DNA of 64,000 nt, taken from positions 1,152,133 through 1,216,132 of the forward strand of contig NZ_BAABHJ010000005.1 of assembly GCF_039542035.1 (NCBI RefSeq), in the 5' to 3' direction. The translations under genes and the position numbers were made by a program. Below, piece after piece: positions 36,055 through 44,479 of this stretch (position 1 is the stretch's first letter; each line of letters opens with the position of its first letter). Source of the stretch: Actinoallomurus liliacearum (GTDB lineage: Bacteria; Actinomycetota; Actinomycetes; Streptosporangiales; Streptosporangiaceae). The notes beneath the pieces are model-generated. The model did no database searches. It was given only the letters and a program-made list of their open reading frames with translations, and was not told the origin of the DNA.

Positions 36055-36881
36055 GAGATCACCTCCCGGCGGACCGACGGATGCCAGCGCAGGACGCGGC
36101 GCTCGACGGCGCGTACGGCCACGTTGACGACGACGCCGATCAGGCCGACCACGATCACCAGGGCGTACATCGTGGCCACCGCGTCCGAGCTCTGCGCCAC
36201 CGCGATCTGCTTGCCGAGTCCCGGCGACCCGATGACCAGCTCACCGGTGATCTCCAGGATCAGCGCGACGGCCGCGCCCAGCCGGAAGCCGGTCATGACG
36301 TACGGCAGCGCGGTCGGCCAGAGAACCGTGCGCACCTGCGTCAGCGCGCGGAACCGGTAGGAACGGGCGGTCTCGCGGGCCACCGGGTCCACGTCCCGCA
36401 CGCCATAGAGGACCTGCACCAGCACCTGCCAGAAGGAGGCGTAGACGACGATCAGGAGCGTCGAGCGCATCGCGGTGCCGTACAGCAGCACGGCCAGCGG
36501 GATCAGCGCCACCGACGGGATCGGGCGCAGGAACTCGATCGTCGACGCCATCGCCGCCCGCAGCACCGGGAGGCCGCCGACCAGGATCCCCAGGACCACG
36601 CCCGCGACCGTCGCGATCGCCAGCCCGATCGCCCAGCCGCGCAGCGTCTCCAGCAGGGCCCGCCAGAACGTCCCGGTCCCGGCCTCGTCGGCCAGCGCGG
36701 AGACCATGGAGCTGAACGGTGGCAGGAAGCGCTTGCGCACCAGTCCCGCCCGGGGCGCCAGCTCCACCACCGCCATCAGCCCCGCCAGGCCGATCAGGCC
36801 GAGCGCCCAGGCGGGCACGGGGCGGCGACGGCGGCCGCCCCGGCCGTCGCCCGTCGCGTCCACCGTCACCGCCGCCGTCAC
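36051..36881 (-). CDS. Nitrate/sulphonate/taurine-type ABC importer, permease 1
   Basis: This is a 276-residue membrane subunit. A basic, soluble N-terminus with RRRRPVPAW precedes the first helix (about 23-42), and the EAA loop is DPVARETARSYRFRALTQVR (about 180-200). The start is GTG 36881, overlapping the SBP stop as GTGA; the long open frame further upstream on this strand is a shadow of the binding-protein gene. It ends inside the start of the other permease. The two permeases are related but not recent duplicates. Confidence 0.9.
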   Translation of the reverse strand: MTAAVTVDATGDGRGGRRRRPVPAWALGLIGLAGLMAVVELAPRAGLVRKRFLPPFSSMVSALADEAGTGTFWRALLETLRGWAIGLAIATVAGVVLGILVGGLPVLRAAMASTIEFLRPIPSVALIPLAVLLYGTAMRSTLLIVVYASFWQVLVQVLYGVRDVDPVARETARSYRFRALTQVRTVLWPTALPYVMTGFRLGAAVALILEITGELVIGSPGLGKQIAVAQSSDAVATMYALVIVVGLIGVVVNVAVRAVERRVLRWHPSVRREVIS

Positions 36882-37834
36882 GGCAGCAGCTCCTTGACGT
36901 CCGGGGCCTTCTTGATCAGGCCGTCCTGCACCGCCAGGTTCTCCAGGGTCTGGAGCCCGGCGCCGTTCACCTGGGCCGGGTACTTCGGCAGCGTGAGTGA
37001 GCCGGTCAGCGACGGGTCGATCTTGGTGTAGGTGCCCAGGACCTTGCGCACCGCGTCGGGGTTCTGGTCGGCGTACTGCAGGGACTTCCGCATCGCCGTG
37101 GTGAACCGCCGTACGAGGTCGGGCTTGGACGCGGCGGTCCGCTGGGAGGTGAAGTACCCGGCGATGGTCAGGTTCGGCGCGGTGTCCACGTAGTTGGACG
37201 CGACCAGCCGGCCGCCGTTCTTCAGCGCGGTGGTGAGGAAGGGCTCGACGACCTGAACCGCGTCGACGTTGCCCTTGTCCAGGGCGGCGAGCATGTCCGG
37301 GAAGGCCAGCTCGGTGAACTTGACGTTCTTGGCGTCGCCGCCCGCGGCCCGGATCGACGCCCGGACCGTGGTGTCGTTGATGTTGTTCAGGGTGTTGACC
37401 GCGACGCGCTTGCCGGCGAGGTCCTTGGCCGACTTGATCGGGCTGCCGGACTTGACGACCACCCCGCCGAAGTCCTTGCCCCTGACGCCGGTCGAGGCGT
37501 TGCCCGGCGCGACGACCTTGAGCGGCAGTCCCTTGGATCGGGCGATGACCAGCGACGTGTAGTTGCTGAACCCGAAGTCGACCTGACCGCTGACCACGGC
37601 CGGCACGATCGCCGCGCCGCCCTGAGCCGTCTCGATCCGAAGCTTCAGGCCCTGCTCGGCGAAGAACCCCTGCTGGTTCCCCAGGTAGACCGGTGCCACG
37701 TCGACGATCGGGATCAGGCTGACCTTCACCGTGGTCGGCCCCTTGCCGGACGCCTTGGACGACCCGTTCCCTCCTCCGCACGCGGCGAGAAGGAGTAGCG
37801 ATGCGGCGGCCAGGGCCGCGCGGATTCTTGTCAC
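36878..37834 (-). CDS. ABC importer substrate-binding lipoprotein (NMT1/THI5-SsuA type)
   Basis: This 318-residue binding protein begins with a lipoprotein signal ending L-L-A-A-C (Cys19), so it is tethered outside the membrane and delivers a small ligand to the two permeases. The SsuA/THI5-like fold is clear: TVKVSLIPIVDVAPVYLGNQ, GFFAEQGLKLRIETAQGG, VDFGFSNYTSLVIARSKGLP, FGGVVVKSGSPIKSAKDLAG. The GTG at 37834 has AGGAG 7-8 nt upstream and gives a standard signal; the ATG at 37852 would place the ribosome site inside the gene. Ligand candidates are sulphonates, pyrimidine precursors or aromatic acids; the tannase and GntR neighbours favour an aromatic acid, but this is inference. Confidence 0.9.
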   Translation of the reverse strand: MTRIRAALAAASLLLLAACGGGNGSSKASGKGPTTVKVSLIPIVDVAPVYLGNQQGFFAEQGLKLRIETAQGGAAIVPAVVSGQVDFGFSNYTSLVIARSKGLPLKVVAPGNASTGVRGKDFGGVVVKSGSPIKSAKDLAGKRVAVNTLNNINDTTVRASIRAAGGDAKNVKFTELAFPDMLAALDKGNVDAVQVVEPFLTTALKNGGRLVASNYVDTAPNLTIAGYFTSQRTAASKPDLVRRFTTAMRKSLQYADQNPDAVRKVLGTYTKIDPSLTGSLTLPKYPAQVNGAGLQTLENLAVQDGLIKKAPDVKELLP

Positions 37835-38041
37835 GGTGCTTCTCCTGGGCATCGGTCGAGGGGAGGGGGAGGCCGCCGGCGCTGAACGGCCTTGGCCGGA
37901 CGGTCGGCCCCGCGAAAGGCCGATCGGCCGATGGCCGTCCTCCCCGATGGCACCGTTGGTGTGGCGTCAGGTTAGAAATTTCGCACAGGATTGTCAACGA
38001 TTCGTTCGCCAACTTGGTGCGTCATTTGACCTCAACTTGAA
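37835..38041 (-). promoter_or_regulatory. Promoter region of the ABC importer operon
   Basis: This 207-bp gap lies upstream of the binding-protein gene. The stretch 37970-38041 is AT-richer than its surroundings (GGTTAGAAATTTCGCACAGG, TTGACCTCAACTTGA). The GntR site is probably here, but no clean palindrome stands out. No gene is seen. Confidence 0.4.
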
Positions 38042-39127
38042 TCAGGACGCCGACCAGATCGGGTGGTCGACGTAGCCGCGTGCGCCGCCCGTGTAGTGGG
38101 CGCCCGGATCGGCGGCGGCCGTCTCGTGACCCAACGCGAACCGGCTGACCAGGTCGGGGTTGGCCACGAAGAGGCGGGCGAAGGACACGGCGTCGGCGAG
38201 TCCCGCCCCGACGATCGCATCGCCGCTGTCCCGGTCGAAGCCGTGGTTGGCGATCAGCGGACCGTCGAAGAGCTTGCGGTACCGGGCGAAGGCGTCGAAG
38301 TCGGGGACGGGCCCGCCGGGCACCGGACCGCGCAGGTGCAGGTAGGCGAGCGGGCGTTCGTCGAGCTCGGCCACGAGCGCGTCGTAGTCCGCGAGCGTCC
38401 GGTCGTCACCGGTGAACGGATAGTCCGCGAGCGTCCGGTCGTCAGCGGTGAAGGGACGGCCCGCGCGCGACCGGTCGGCGGCGGGCGCGTCGGCGGCGCT
38501 CCAGTACGGCGACAGGCGTATCCCGACACGCCGGCCGTCCCAGGCGGCGGTGACCGCGTCGACGATCTCGAGGAGGAGACGGTGCCCGGGGCGGCCGTAT
38601 CCGTCGGTGCGCCGGTTCAGCCGCCGGTTCAGGAACCGCGCGAGCAGATGGGTGCCGTTGGCGGCGATCTCGACCCCGTCGAACCCCGCCCGGCGCGCGT
38701 TCCCGCTCGCGGCGCCGAACTCCGCGATCACGCGTTCGAGGTCCGGGACGCTCATCTCCCGTACGGGGCGGGAGTCGTCACCCGGGCGCCAGAGCTGCAG
38801 CACGATACGGCCGCCCAGGGCGTGGACGAGGCCGGTCACCCGGCGCCACGCGGCGACCTGCCGCTCACTGTAGATTCCGGGAACGTTCGGGAGGCCGATC
38901 GCCTCCGCGCTCACCCAGGTGCCCTCGGCGACGATCAGGCCGGCACCGGCCCGCTGCCCGTAGTAGGCGGCGTGCAGGCCGGTCGGGACCAGGTCCTCGT
39001 TGGTGGCGCGGCACCGGGTCAGCGGCGCCATCACCACCCGGTTGGGCAGCCGCAGGTCCCCCAGGGCCACCGGCCGCAGCAACGGCCGGGCCTCGTCGAA
39101 CTCGTTATCCTGCTGCTGTCGCATCAT
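38042..39127 (-). CDS. Old Yellow Enzyme homologue with altered active site
   Basis: OYE enzymes are FMN ene-reductases. The 361 residues keep the FMN barrel blocks: RVVMAPLTRCRA, GLIVAEGTWVSAEAIGLPN, NRRTDGYGRPGHRLLLEIVD and the phosphate-binding end LADAVSFARLFVANPDL. Two active-site blocks differ from the family. VEIHAANGY reads VEIAANGTH, removing the substrate-anchoring His, and QLWHxGR reads QLWRPGDD. A tandem 12-residue duplication, DDRTLADY, lies near residues 226-249. The fold may bind FMN, but ene-reduction is doubtful. ATG 39127 follows GGAGAAGAG. It is divergent from the ECF sigma gene. Confidence 0.8.
   Translation of the reverse strand: MMRQQQDNEFDEARPLLRPVALGDLRLPNRVVMAPLTRCRATNEDLVPTGLHAAYYGQRAGAGLIVAEGTWVSAEAIGLPNVPGIYSERQVAAWRRVTGLVHALGGRIVLQLWRPGDDSRPVREMSVPDLERVIAEFGAASGNARRAGFDGVEIAANGTHLLARFLNRRLNRRTDGYGRPGHRLLLEIVDAVTAAWDGRRVGIRLSPYWSAADAPAADRSRAGRPFTADDRTLADYPFTGDDRTLADYDALVAELDERPLAYLHLRGPVPGGPVPDFDAFARYRKLFDGPLIANHGFDRDSGDAIVGAGLADAVSFARLFVANPDLVSRFALGHETAAADPGAHYTGGARGYVDHPIWSAS
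38385..38456. repeat. 36-bp tandem duplication within the OYE gene
   Basis: Units 38385-38420 and 38421-38456 differ at 2 of 36 positions. The repeat is exactly 12 codons, so the reading frame is kept and the encoded DDRTLADY segment appears twice in a row. Confidence 0.85.
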
Positions 39128-39200
39128 CGGTCGCTCTTCTCCTGTCGGCTCGCTGCTCGGTGGCACGAAACAGACGGAGCCCGACGGCGGAAGGTGACCG

Positions 39201-40085
39201 ATGAACGAGCACGAGGGACTGGCCCGGCGCTTCGAGGCGCACCGCGAGCGGTTGCGCGCGGTGGCCTACCGGATGCTGGGTTCGGCGAACGAGGCGGACG
39301 ACGCCGTCCAGGAGGCCTGGCTGCGACTCAGCCGCACGGATGAACGCGGCATCGACAACCTGGAGGCATGGCTCCGTACGGTGGTGTCCCGGCTCTGTCT
39401 CGACATGCTGCGGACGCGCGCCTCGCGCCGGGAGGACACTCTCGAATGGGAGGTGTCCGCGCAGGCGGGGGACGACGACCCGGAGGACGAGGCCGTGCTC
39501 ATCGACTCGGTCGGCCGCGCCATGCTCGTGGTCTTGGACACCCTTCCGCCCGCCGAACGCGTCGCCTTCGTGCTGCACGACCTGTTCGCCGTACCGTTCG
39601 ACCAGATCGCCCCCATCGTCGACCGCACTCCGGTCACCGCCAAGAAGCTCGCCAGCCGGGCACGGCACCGGGTGCGCGGCACGACGGCGCTCCCCACCGC
39701 CGAGCTGTCCCGGCAGCGGCGGGTCGTCGAGGCGTTCCTCGCCGCCGCGCGCGGCGGCGACCTCACCGCGCTGCTCGCCGTGCTGGACCCGGACGTCGTA
39801 CGGCGGGCCGACGCGGTCGTGCTGACGCCGGGCCGGCCGGCGGTGGCGCGCGGGGCGGACACCGTGGCGCGGGAGACACTGGTCTTCGGGCGGCGCGCGA
39901 CGTTCGCGGAACCCGCGCTCGTCGACGGAAGGGCCGGCGCCGTGATCGCCCCGCACGGCCGGCTGCTGCTCGCGCTCGTGATCACGGTGGCGGGCGACCG
40001 GGTCACCGAGTACGACATCGTCGCCGATCCAGCGCGGCTCCGGCGGCTCGACCTCGCGCTCCTGCCGTCTCGGCCGGTGCCATGA
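39201..40085 (+). CDS. ECF41/SigJ-type RNA polymerase sigma factor
   Basis: The 294 residues comprise sigma region 2 (about 8-75, AYRMLGSANEADDAVQEAWL), region 4 (about 110-165, LPPAERVAFVLHDLFAVPFD and TPVTAKKLASRARHR) and a C-terminal SnoaL/NTF2-like domain (about 172-285). ECF41 factors carry this fused domain instead of a separate anti-sigma factor, so activity is modulated in cis. These sigmas often control a neighbouring oxidoreductase or CMD gene, which fits the surroundings (OYE opposite; CMD fusion downstream). ATG 39201 lies 73 bp from the OYE start. The stop overlaps the TetR gene. Confidence 0.9.
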   Translation: MNEHEGLARRFEAHRERLRAVAYRMLGSANEADDAVQEAWLRLSRTDERGIDNLEAWLRTVVSRLCLDMLRTRASRREDTLEWEVSAQAGDDDPEDEAVLIDSVGRAMLVVLDTLPPAERVAFVLHDLFAVPFDQIAPIVDRTPVTAKKLASRARHRVRGTTALPTAELSRQRRVVEAFLAAARGGDLTALLAVLDPDVVRRADAVVLTPGRPAVARGADTVARETLVFGRRATFAEPALVDGRAGAVIAPHGRLLLALVITVAGDRVTEYDIVADPARLRRLDLALLPSRPVP

Positions 40086-40768
40086 ACATCTATGGTGAAC
40101 GCATGCCGAATTCATCGCCGCGTCGGCTGCCCCGCGGGCGTTACGCGCTCTCGCGGGAGGAAGTGGAACGCATCCAGCGCTCGCGGCTGTGCGCGGCGAT
40201 GGCCGAAGTGATGGCCGAGAAGGGGTACGTCGCCACCTCGGTCGCCGACGTACTGCAGCGGTCGGGCGTCTCGCGGCAGAGCTTCTATCAGCTGTTCGAG
40301 GACAAGCTCGACTGCTTCATGGCCGCCTTCGACGTCGCCGCCGACCTGCTGCTGCAGCACCTGCTGGAGATGGTCGGCGCCGACGAACACCGCATGCCCG
40401 GTCCGGATGCGATCGATGACCCGCTGGGCGGCTTCGAGCGGGCGTTCACCGCCTACCTCGCGGCACTCGCCATCGAACTGCCCTACACGCGGCTGTTCCT
40501 GATCGAGGTGTACGCGGCCGGTCCCGCGGCGATGCGGCGCCGCAGCGAGCTGCAGGACGCCATCACCGCCGTGTTCGCCGACCTGATGGGGGTCACCGAC
40601 GACGCGGGCCGGTTCACCTGCCAGATGGTCGTCGCGGCGACCAGCACCCTGGTGACCAGGGCGGTCGCCGAGAACGACGTCGAAGGGCTGAGCGCCCTCG
40701 GCCCGCGCGTGATCGCCCACGTCCGTACCCTCTGGCACGCCGGCGCCTTCGGCACAATCGTGGAGTGA
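40082..40768 (+). CDS. TetR-family regulator
   Basis: This 228-residue protein has an N-terminal HTH (MAEVMAEKGYVATSVADVLQ then RSGVSRQSFYQLFEDKLDCF, about 38-80) and a C-terminal effector domain with no motif I can assign to a ligand. The start is ATG 40082, overlapping the sigma-factor stop (ATGA). An ATG at 40103 is an alternative that still keeps the HTH. The last four bases overlap the LysR gene (GTGA). It is the middle member of a sigma-TetR-LysR chain, three regulators translated as one coupled unit. Confidence 0.85.
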   Translation: MNIYGERMPNSSPRRLPRGRYALSREEVERIQRSRLCAAMAEVMAEKGYVATSVADVLQRSGVSRQSFYQLFEDKLDCFMAAFDVAADLLLQHLLEMVGADEHRMPGPDAIDDPLGGFERAFTAYLAALAIELPYTRLFLIEVYAAGPAAMRRRSELQDAITAVFADLMGVTDDAGRFTCQMVVAATSTLVTRAVAENDVEGLSALGPRVIAHVRTLWHAGAFGTIVE

Positions 40769-41682
40769 TCACTTCTCGGCAGCTCGAATACTTCCAGGCG
40801 GTCGCGCGCGAGCTGCACTTCACGCGGGCGGCCGAGGCGCTGCGCATCGCGCAGCCCGCGCTCTCCCAGCAGATCCGCAAGCTGGAGCGGCAGTTGGGAC
40901 TGGTGCTGTTCGAACGGAACAACCATCGCGTCGCGCTGACTCCGGCCGGGAGCGCGTTGCTGGAGCACGCCGAACGGATCCTGGCGGACCTGGTCGCGGT
41001 CGAGGACGAGATGCTGGGGTGGGCCGGCGGCGTCCGCGGCCGGATCCGGCTGGGGGCGGCACGGGGGTTGATGGGCCGGCTCACCCACGCGCTCGCCACG
41101 TTCTGCGGCACCTATCCGCGCGTCGAGATGGAACTGCGGGAACTGAACACCGCGGAGATGATCGCCGAACTGCGCTCGGGCGGCCTCGACGTCGCGACCC
41201 TCGCCTCCTCCCCTCCGGGACCTGAGGGCCGGGAGCTGGACACCCGTCCCCTCGGCGGCGAGCCGCTGGTACTGGTCACGGGTGCGGAGTCGCCGCTGGC
41301 CGGACGCGACCGGCTGCCGATCGCGGAACTGGACGGACTGGATCTCGTTCACTACGCCGCCGGCTCGGCGGTGGGGGAGATCATCGTCGCGGCCCTGGCC
41401 GAGGCGGGCGCCGAGCCGAGGGCGCGGTTCGAGAGCCGCGAGTACGGCACCGCCCGGGCGCTCGCCGCCGTCGGACTGGCGGTCGCCGTCATGCCCAGGT
41501 CGGCGGCCGAAGCGCCCGGGCCGCCGGTCGGCGTCGTGGGGCTCGACCCCGAGCCGGTCTGGACGCCGTGTCTGGCGTGGTCGGCCGTTCGTAGGCCGGC
41601 TCCCGCGCTGTCCGCGTTCATCGACTTCATGGCCGAGCACTTGCAGTTCTCCCCGGCGCAGCCCTGCATCGGTGATAGGTAG
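40765..41682 (+). CDS. LysR-family regulator
   Basis: This 305-residue activator-type regulator has a winged HTH at the N-terminus (MITSRQLEYFQAVARELHFT, AAEALRIAQPALSQQIRKLE) and a periplasmic-binding-like effector domain (about 90-295). The GTG start overlaps the TetR stop by 4 bp. It lies 96 bp upstream of the CMD-hydrolase/quinone-reductase pair, with an inverted repeat between, so it probably controls those genes. The effector is unknown; LysR members of this branch commonly sense aromatic intermediates. Confidence 0.88.
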   Translation: MITSRQLEYFQAVARELHFTRAAEALRIAQPALSQQIRKLERQLGLVLFERNNHRVALTPAGSALLEHAERILADLVAVEDEMLGWAGGVRGRIRLGAARGLMGRLTHALATFCGTYPRVEMELRELNTAEMIAELRSGGLDVATLASSPPGPEGRELDTRPLGGEPLVLVTGAESPLAGRDRLPIAELDGLDLVHYAAGSAVGEIIVAALAEAGAEPRARFESREYGTARALAAVGLAVAVMPRSAAEAPGPPVGVVGLDPEPVWTPCLAWSAVRRPAPALSAFIDFMAEHLQFSPAQPCIGDR

Positions 41683-41694
41683 GGCTTATGACCA

Positions 41695-41713
41695 CAAGAC
41701 CCATGAAGTCTTG
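41695..41713. promoter_or_regulatory. Inverted repeat, probable LysR operator
   Basis: CAAGAC-N7-GTCTTG is a perfect 6-bp inverted repeat 66 bp ahead of the CMD-hydrolase start. Its arm size and spacing match a LysR-type binding box. It sits 13 bp downstream of the LysR stop. Confidence 0.55.
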
Positions 41714-41778
41714 GACATATCACCACCGTGTCGATCATCGTTGTGGCGTACCAAGGAACGTCTGAAACGAGGTCGATC

Positions 41779-42957
41779 ATGGAACGCCACGAGCGCGGAC
41801 CGCTGGAGTACACGGCACTGATGGGTTCGGACCCGGAGGAGACGCTCGCCGAGGTCCGGCGGCGGTCGCCGCAACTGTACGAAACGATGATCGAGGGGGC
41901 GTTCGGCGGACCGCTGGCTCGATCGGACCTCGCCCGCCGGGACCGTGAGCTGGCGACGGTGGCGACGCTGGCCGCCCTCGGCGGAGCCGAGCCGCAGCTC
42001 GCCCGGCACGCTCGCGCGGCCCTGCGCAACGGCGTCTCGGCCGCGGAACTGCGGGCGCTGGCGGAGCACGTCTCGGTCTACGCCGGGTTCCCGCGCGCGC
42101 TGAACGCGCTCGACGCGATCGACCGGGCGCTGACCGAGGCCGGGGTCCCCCGCCCGGTGGAGCCGCGCCGTGTCCGGTTGGCCGACCACGAGACGGTGGT
42201 GGCGCGGCGCGGTGACTCCGGTCCGGCGGTGCTGCTGGTCCATGCTCTCGGCCTGGACTGGCGGATGTGGGAGCCGGTCATGGAGCGACTGGCCGTCGGA
42301 CGCCGCGTGTTCGCCTACGACGTGCGCGGGCACGGTGCGGCCGCCGGTTCGCCGAGGCCGTTCACCATGGAGGACACCGCCGCCGACCTGTTCGGCGTGC
42401 TCGACGCCCTGGGCCTGGACCGCGCGCACCTCGTCGGCCTGTCCTACGGCGGCGGCATCGTGCAGACCGCCGCGGTCGCCCACCCGGAGCGGGTCGCGTC
42501 GCTGGCGCTGCTGGCCACCACCGACCACCCCTTCGACGCGTTCGAGGGGCGCGCCCGGTCCGGCGAGGAGGACGGCATGGCCGCGCAGGTCGTCCCCTCG
42601 CTGACGCGCTGGTTCACGCCGGCCGCGCTCGCGGTGAACGGCGAAGGGGTCCGGTACGCCCGCGAGCGGGTGTTGCGTGGCACACCTGCCGACTGGGCCG
42701 CGGCCTGGCGCTCCTTCAAAGGCGTGGACGTCGAGGGCAGACTCTCCGGATTCACCGCGCCCACCCTCGTGCTGGCTGGTTCGGAGGACGCCTCCACGAC
42801 CCCTGAGATCATGCGTGGCATCGCCGACCGCATCCCCGGGTCCCGCTACCAGGAGATGCCCGGCGTCCCACACATGCAGACCCTGGAGCGGCCGGAAACG
42901 GTGGCGGCCGCGCTGGACGCCTTCCTGCCCGCCGACCGGCAGGACGGAGCACGCTGA
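41779..42957 (+). CDS. Fusion of carboxymuconolactone decarboxylase-like domain and alpha/beta hydrolase
   Basis: The 392 residues place a CMD/AhpD-like domain first (about 1-115, ARRDRELATVATLAALGGAE ... EHVSVYAGFPRALNALDAID) and an alpha/beta hydrolase second (about 125-392). The hydrolase has Ser222 in GLSYGGG, Asp337 in GSEDAS and His365 in GVPHMQ. In the beta-ketoadipate pathway PcaD (enol-lactone hydrolase) and PcaC (decarboxylase) are fused as PcaL in the opposite order, hydrolase first. This is therefore a PcaL-like pairing with reversed domains; other pca genes are absent nearby. ATG 41779 follows GAGG; the frame is also open from GTG 41728. It overlaps the reductase start (TGATG). 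Confidence 0.85.
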   Translation: MERHERGPLEYTALMGSDPEETLAEVRRRSPQLYETMIEGAFGGPLARSDLARRDRELATVATLAALGGAEPQLARHARAALRNGVSAAELRALAEHVSVYAGFPRALNALDAIDRALTEAGVPRPVEPRRVRLADHETVVARRGDSGPAVLLVHALGLDWRMWEPVMERLAVGRRVFAYDVRGHGAAAGSPRPFTMEDTAADLFGVLDALGLDRAHLVGLSYGGGIVQTAAVAHPERVASLALLATTDHPFDAFEGRARSGEEDGMAAQVVPSLTRWFTPAALAVNGEGVRYARERVLRGTPADWAAAWRSFKGVDVEGRLSGFTAPTLVLAGSEDASTTPEIMRGIADRIPGSRYQEMPGVPHMQTLERPETVAAALDAFLPADRQDGAR

Positions 42958-43937
42958 TGCGCGCCGCGTGGTACGACCGCAACGGCGCGGCGGACGACGT
43001 CCTCATCGTCGGCGAGCTGCCCGATCCCGAACCCGGTGTGGGCGAGGTCCGCGTCCGGGTCATGGCCGCCGGGGTCAACCCGGCCGACGTCAAACGGCGG
43101 TCCGGTGGGGGCGGGCGCGCCATGACCGCGCCCCGCGTCGTCCCGGGTGACGACGGGGCCGGGATCATCGATCGGGTCGGCCCCCGGGTGCCCGCCTCCC
43201 GGATCGGCCAACGCGTCTGGGTGCACTCGGCCACCCACCGCAGCGCCTTCGGCACCTGCGCCGAGTACGTCGTCGTGCCGGCGACCCAGGCGATCGGGCT
43301 TCCCGACGACGTCTCGTTCGAGGTCGGCGCCTGCCTGGGCGTCCCCGCCCTCACCGCGCACCGCTGCCTGCTCGCCGACGGCCCGGTCGACGGCCGTACG
43401 GTCCTGGTCACCGGCGGAGCGGGCGCCGTCGCGCACTACGCCATCCAACTCGCCGCCCACGGCGGCGCCCGGGTGATCTCGACCGCGAGCACCCCCGCCA
43501 AACAGCGGGCGGCCCTGGAGGCCGGGGCCGAGCACGTCGTCGACTATCGCGAACCCGACGCCGCCCAGACGATCCTCGGGCTGGCCCCCGACGGGGTCGA
43601 CCGCGTGGTCGACGTCGCCTTCGGCGCCAATCTCGAGCTCACCTCGACGGTCGTCGCGGCCAACGGAACGATCGCCACCTACGGGTCCGACGCCGTGCCC
43701 GAACCGACGATCCCCTTCTACCGGCTCATGCGGCGCGGGATCACCATCCGCACCGTCCTGGTCTTCGTCATGCCCCCGCACGCCCTGCGAGCCGCGACCG
43801 ACCACGTCACCCGGCTGCTGACCGACGGCGTCCTCACCCACCCGATGGCGTCCCGCCACTCCCTCGACGCCGTTGCGGCCGCCCATCGGGAAGTGGAGGA
43901 CGGCCGCGCCATCGGCAAGGTCATCATCACCCCTTGA
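42957..43937 (+). CDS. Zinc-independent quinone/enone reductase (MDR family)
   Basis: This 326-residue NADPH-dependent oxidoreductase has a GroES-like N-terminal domain (MRAAWYDRNGAADDVLIVGE, GVNPADVKRR) and a Rossmann domain (VLVTGGAGAVAHYAIQLAAH, about 145-165). The zinc ligands of alcohol dehydrogenases are missing, as in quinone oxidoreductase. The start overlaps the preceding stop (TGATG), so the two products are made together. A paired hydrolase and enone reductase fit catabolism or detoxification of an unsaturated aromatic or lactone, but the substrate is not shown. It is convergent with DoxX 44 bp downstream. Confidence 0.88.
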   Translation: MRAAWYDRNGAADDVLIVGELPDPEPGVGEVRVRVMAAGVNPADVKRRSGGGGRAMTAPRVVPGDDGAGIIDRVGPRVPASRIGQRVWVHSATHRSAFGTCAEYVVVPATQAIGLPDDVSFEVGACLGVPALTAHRCLLADGPVDGRTVLVTGGAGAVAHYAIQLAAHGGARVISTASTPAKQRAALEAGAEHVVDYREPDAAQTILGLAPDGVDRVVDVAFGANLELTSTVVAANGTIATYGSDAVPEPTIPFYRLMRRGITIRTVLVFVMPPHALRAATDHVTRLLTDGVLTHPMASRHSLDAVAAAHREVEDGRAIGKVIITP

Positions 43938-43981
43938 CCCTGCGGGATCGGCATCGACCACCGGGGCGGGCGAGCCACGGC

Positions 43982-44344
43982 TCAGAAGCGGCCGCACGCG
44001 ATGAACACGGCCAAGGCGAGATAGGCGAGGTTCAGTGCCACGAGTGCGAATTCGCCGCGTCGGCCGTGGGTGACCATCGCACCGACCATCAGCAGGATCC
44101 AGCAGACGGCGGTCACCGGCACCAGAACCGGTGCGATGCCGACCAGGGCGGGCAGGATCAAGCCCACCGCGGCCAGGAGCTCAAGGACGCCGAGGGACTT
44201 GACGAAGCCGACACTGGCGGCGTCGGTCCAGCCCCCACCGTGGGCCGCGGCCAGTTTCTCCTTGGGGACGAATGTCTTGCTGATCCCGCCGGCCAGCGCG
44301 ACCAGGGCCAGCAGTCCGGCGCAGATCCAGAGCGCGAGGTTCAT
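43982..44344 (-). CDS. DoxX-like small integral membrane protein
   Basis: This 120-residue protein with four hydrophobic helices starts MNLALWICAGLLALVALAGG. The polar loop SKTFVPKEKLAAAHGGGWTD, followed by GFVKSLGVLELLAAVGLILP, is characteristic of the DoxX/DoxD family. Members occur near oxidoreductases and are linked to redox or thiosulphate metabolism. ATG 44344 has GGAAA upstream; the longer open frame begins with non-homologous text. It is probably independent of the flanking genes. Confidence 0.82.
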   Translation of the reverse strand: MNLALWICAGLLALVALAGGISKTFVPKEKLAAAHGGGWTDAASVGFVKSLGVLELLAAVGLILPALVGIAPVLVPVTAVCWILLMVGAMVTHGRRGEFALVALNLAYLALAVFIACGRF

Positions 44345-44479
44345 GAGGTTTCCTTTGCTGCCGTGGTTCGTTCGCCCACAAGGCACCGACGCCGCGAACT
44401 TCGTGACAGCACAGGCCTATGACGTGCATCACAGGCAGAGAACTTCCCATGGGATCCCGGACATTTTCGGCCGGGATTC

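Noticed and set aside
31876..44344. A natural-product biosynthetic cluster
   Set aside because: No PKS, NRPS, terpene or RiPP core genes; the oxidoreductases and regulators fit scattered catabolic or stress functions.
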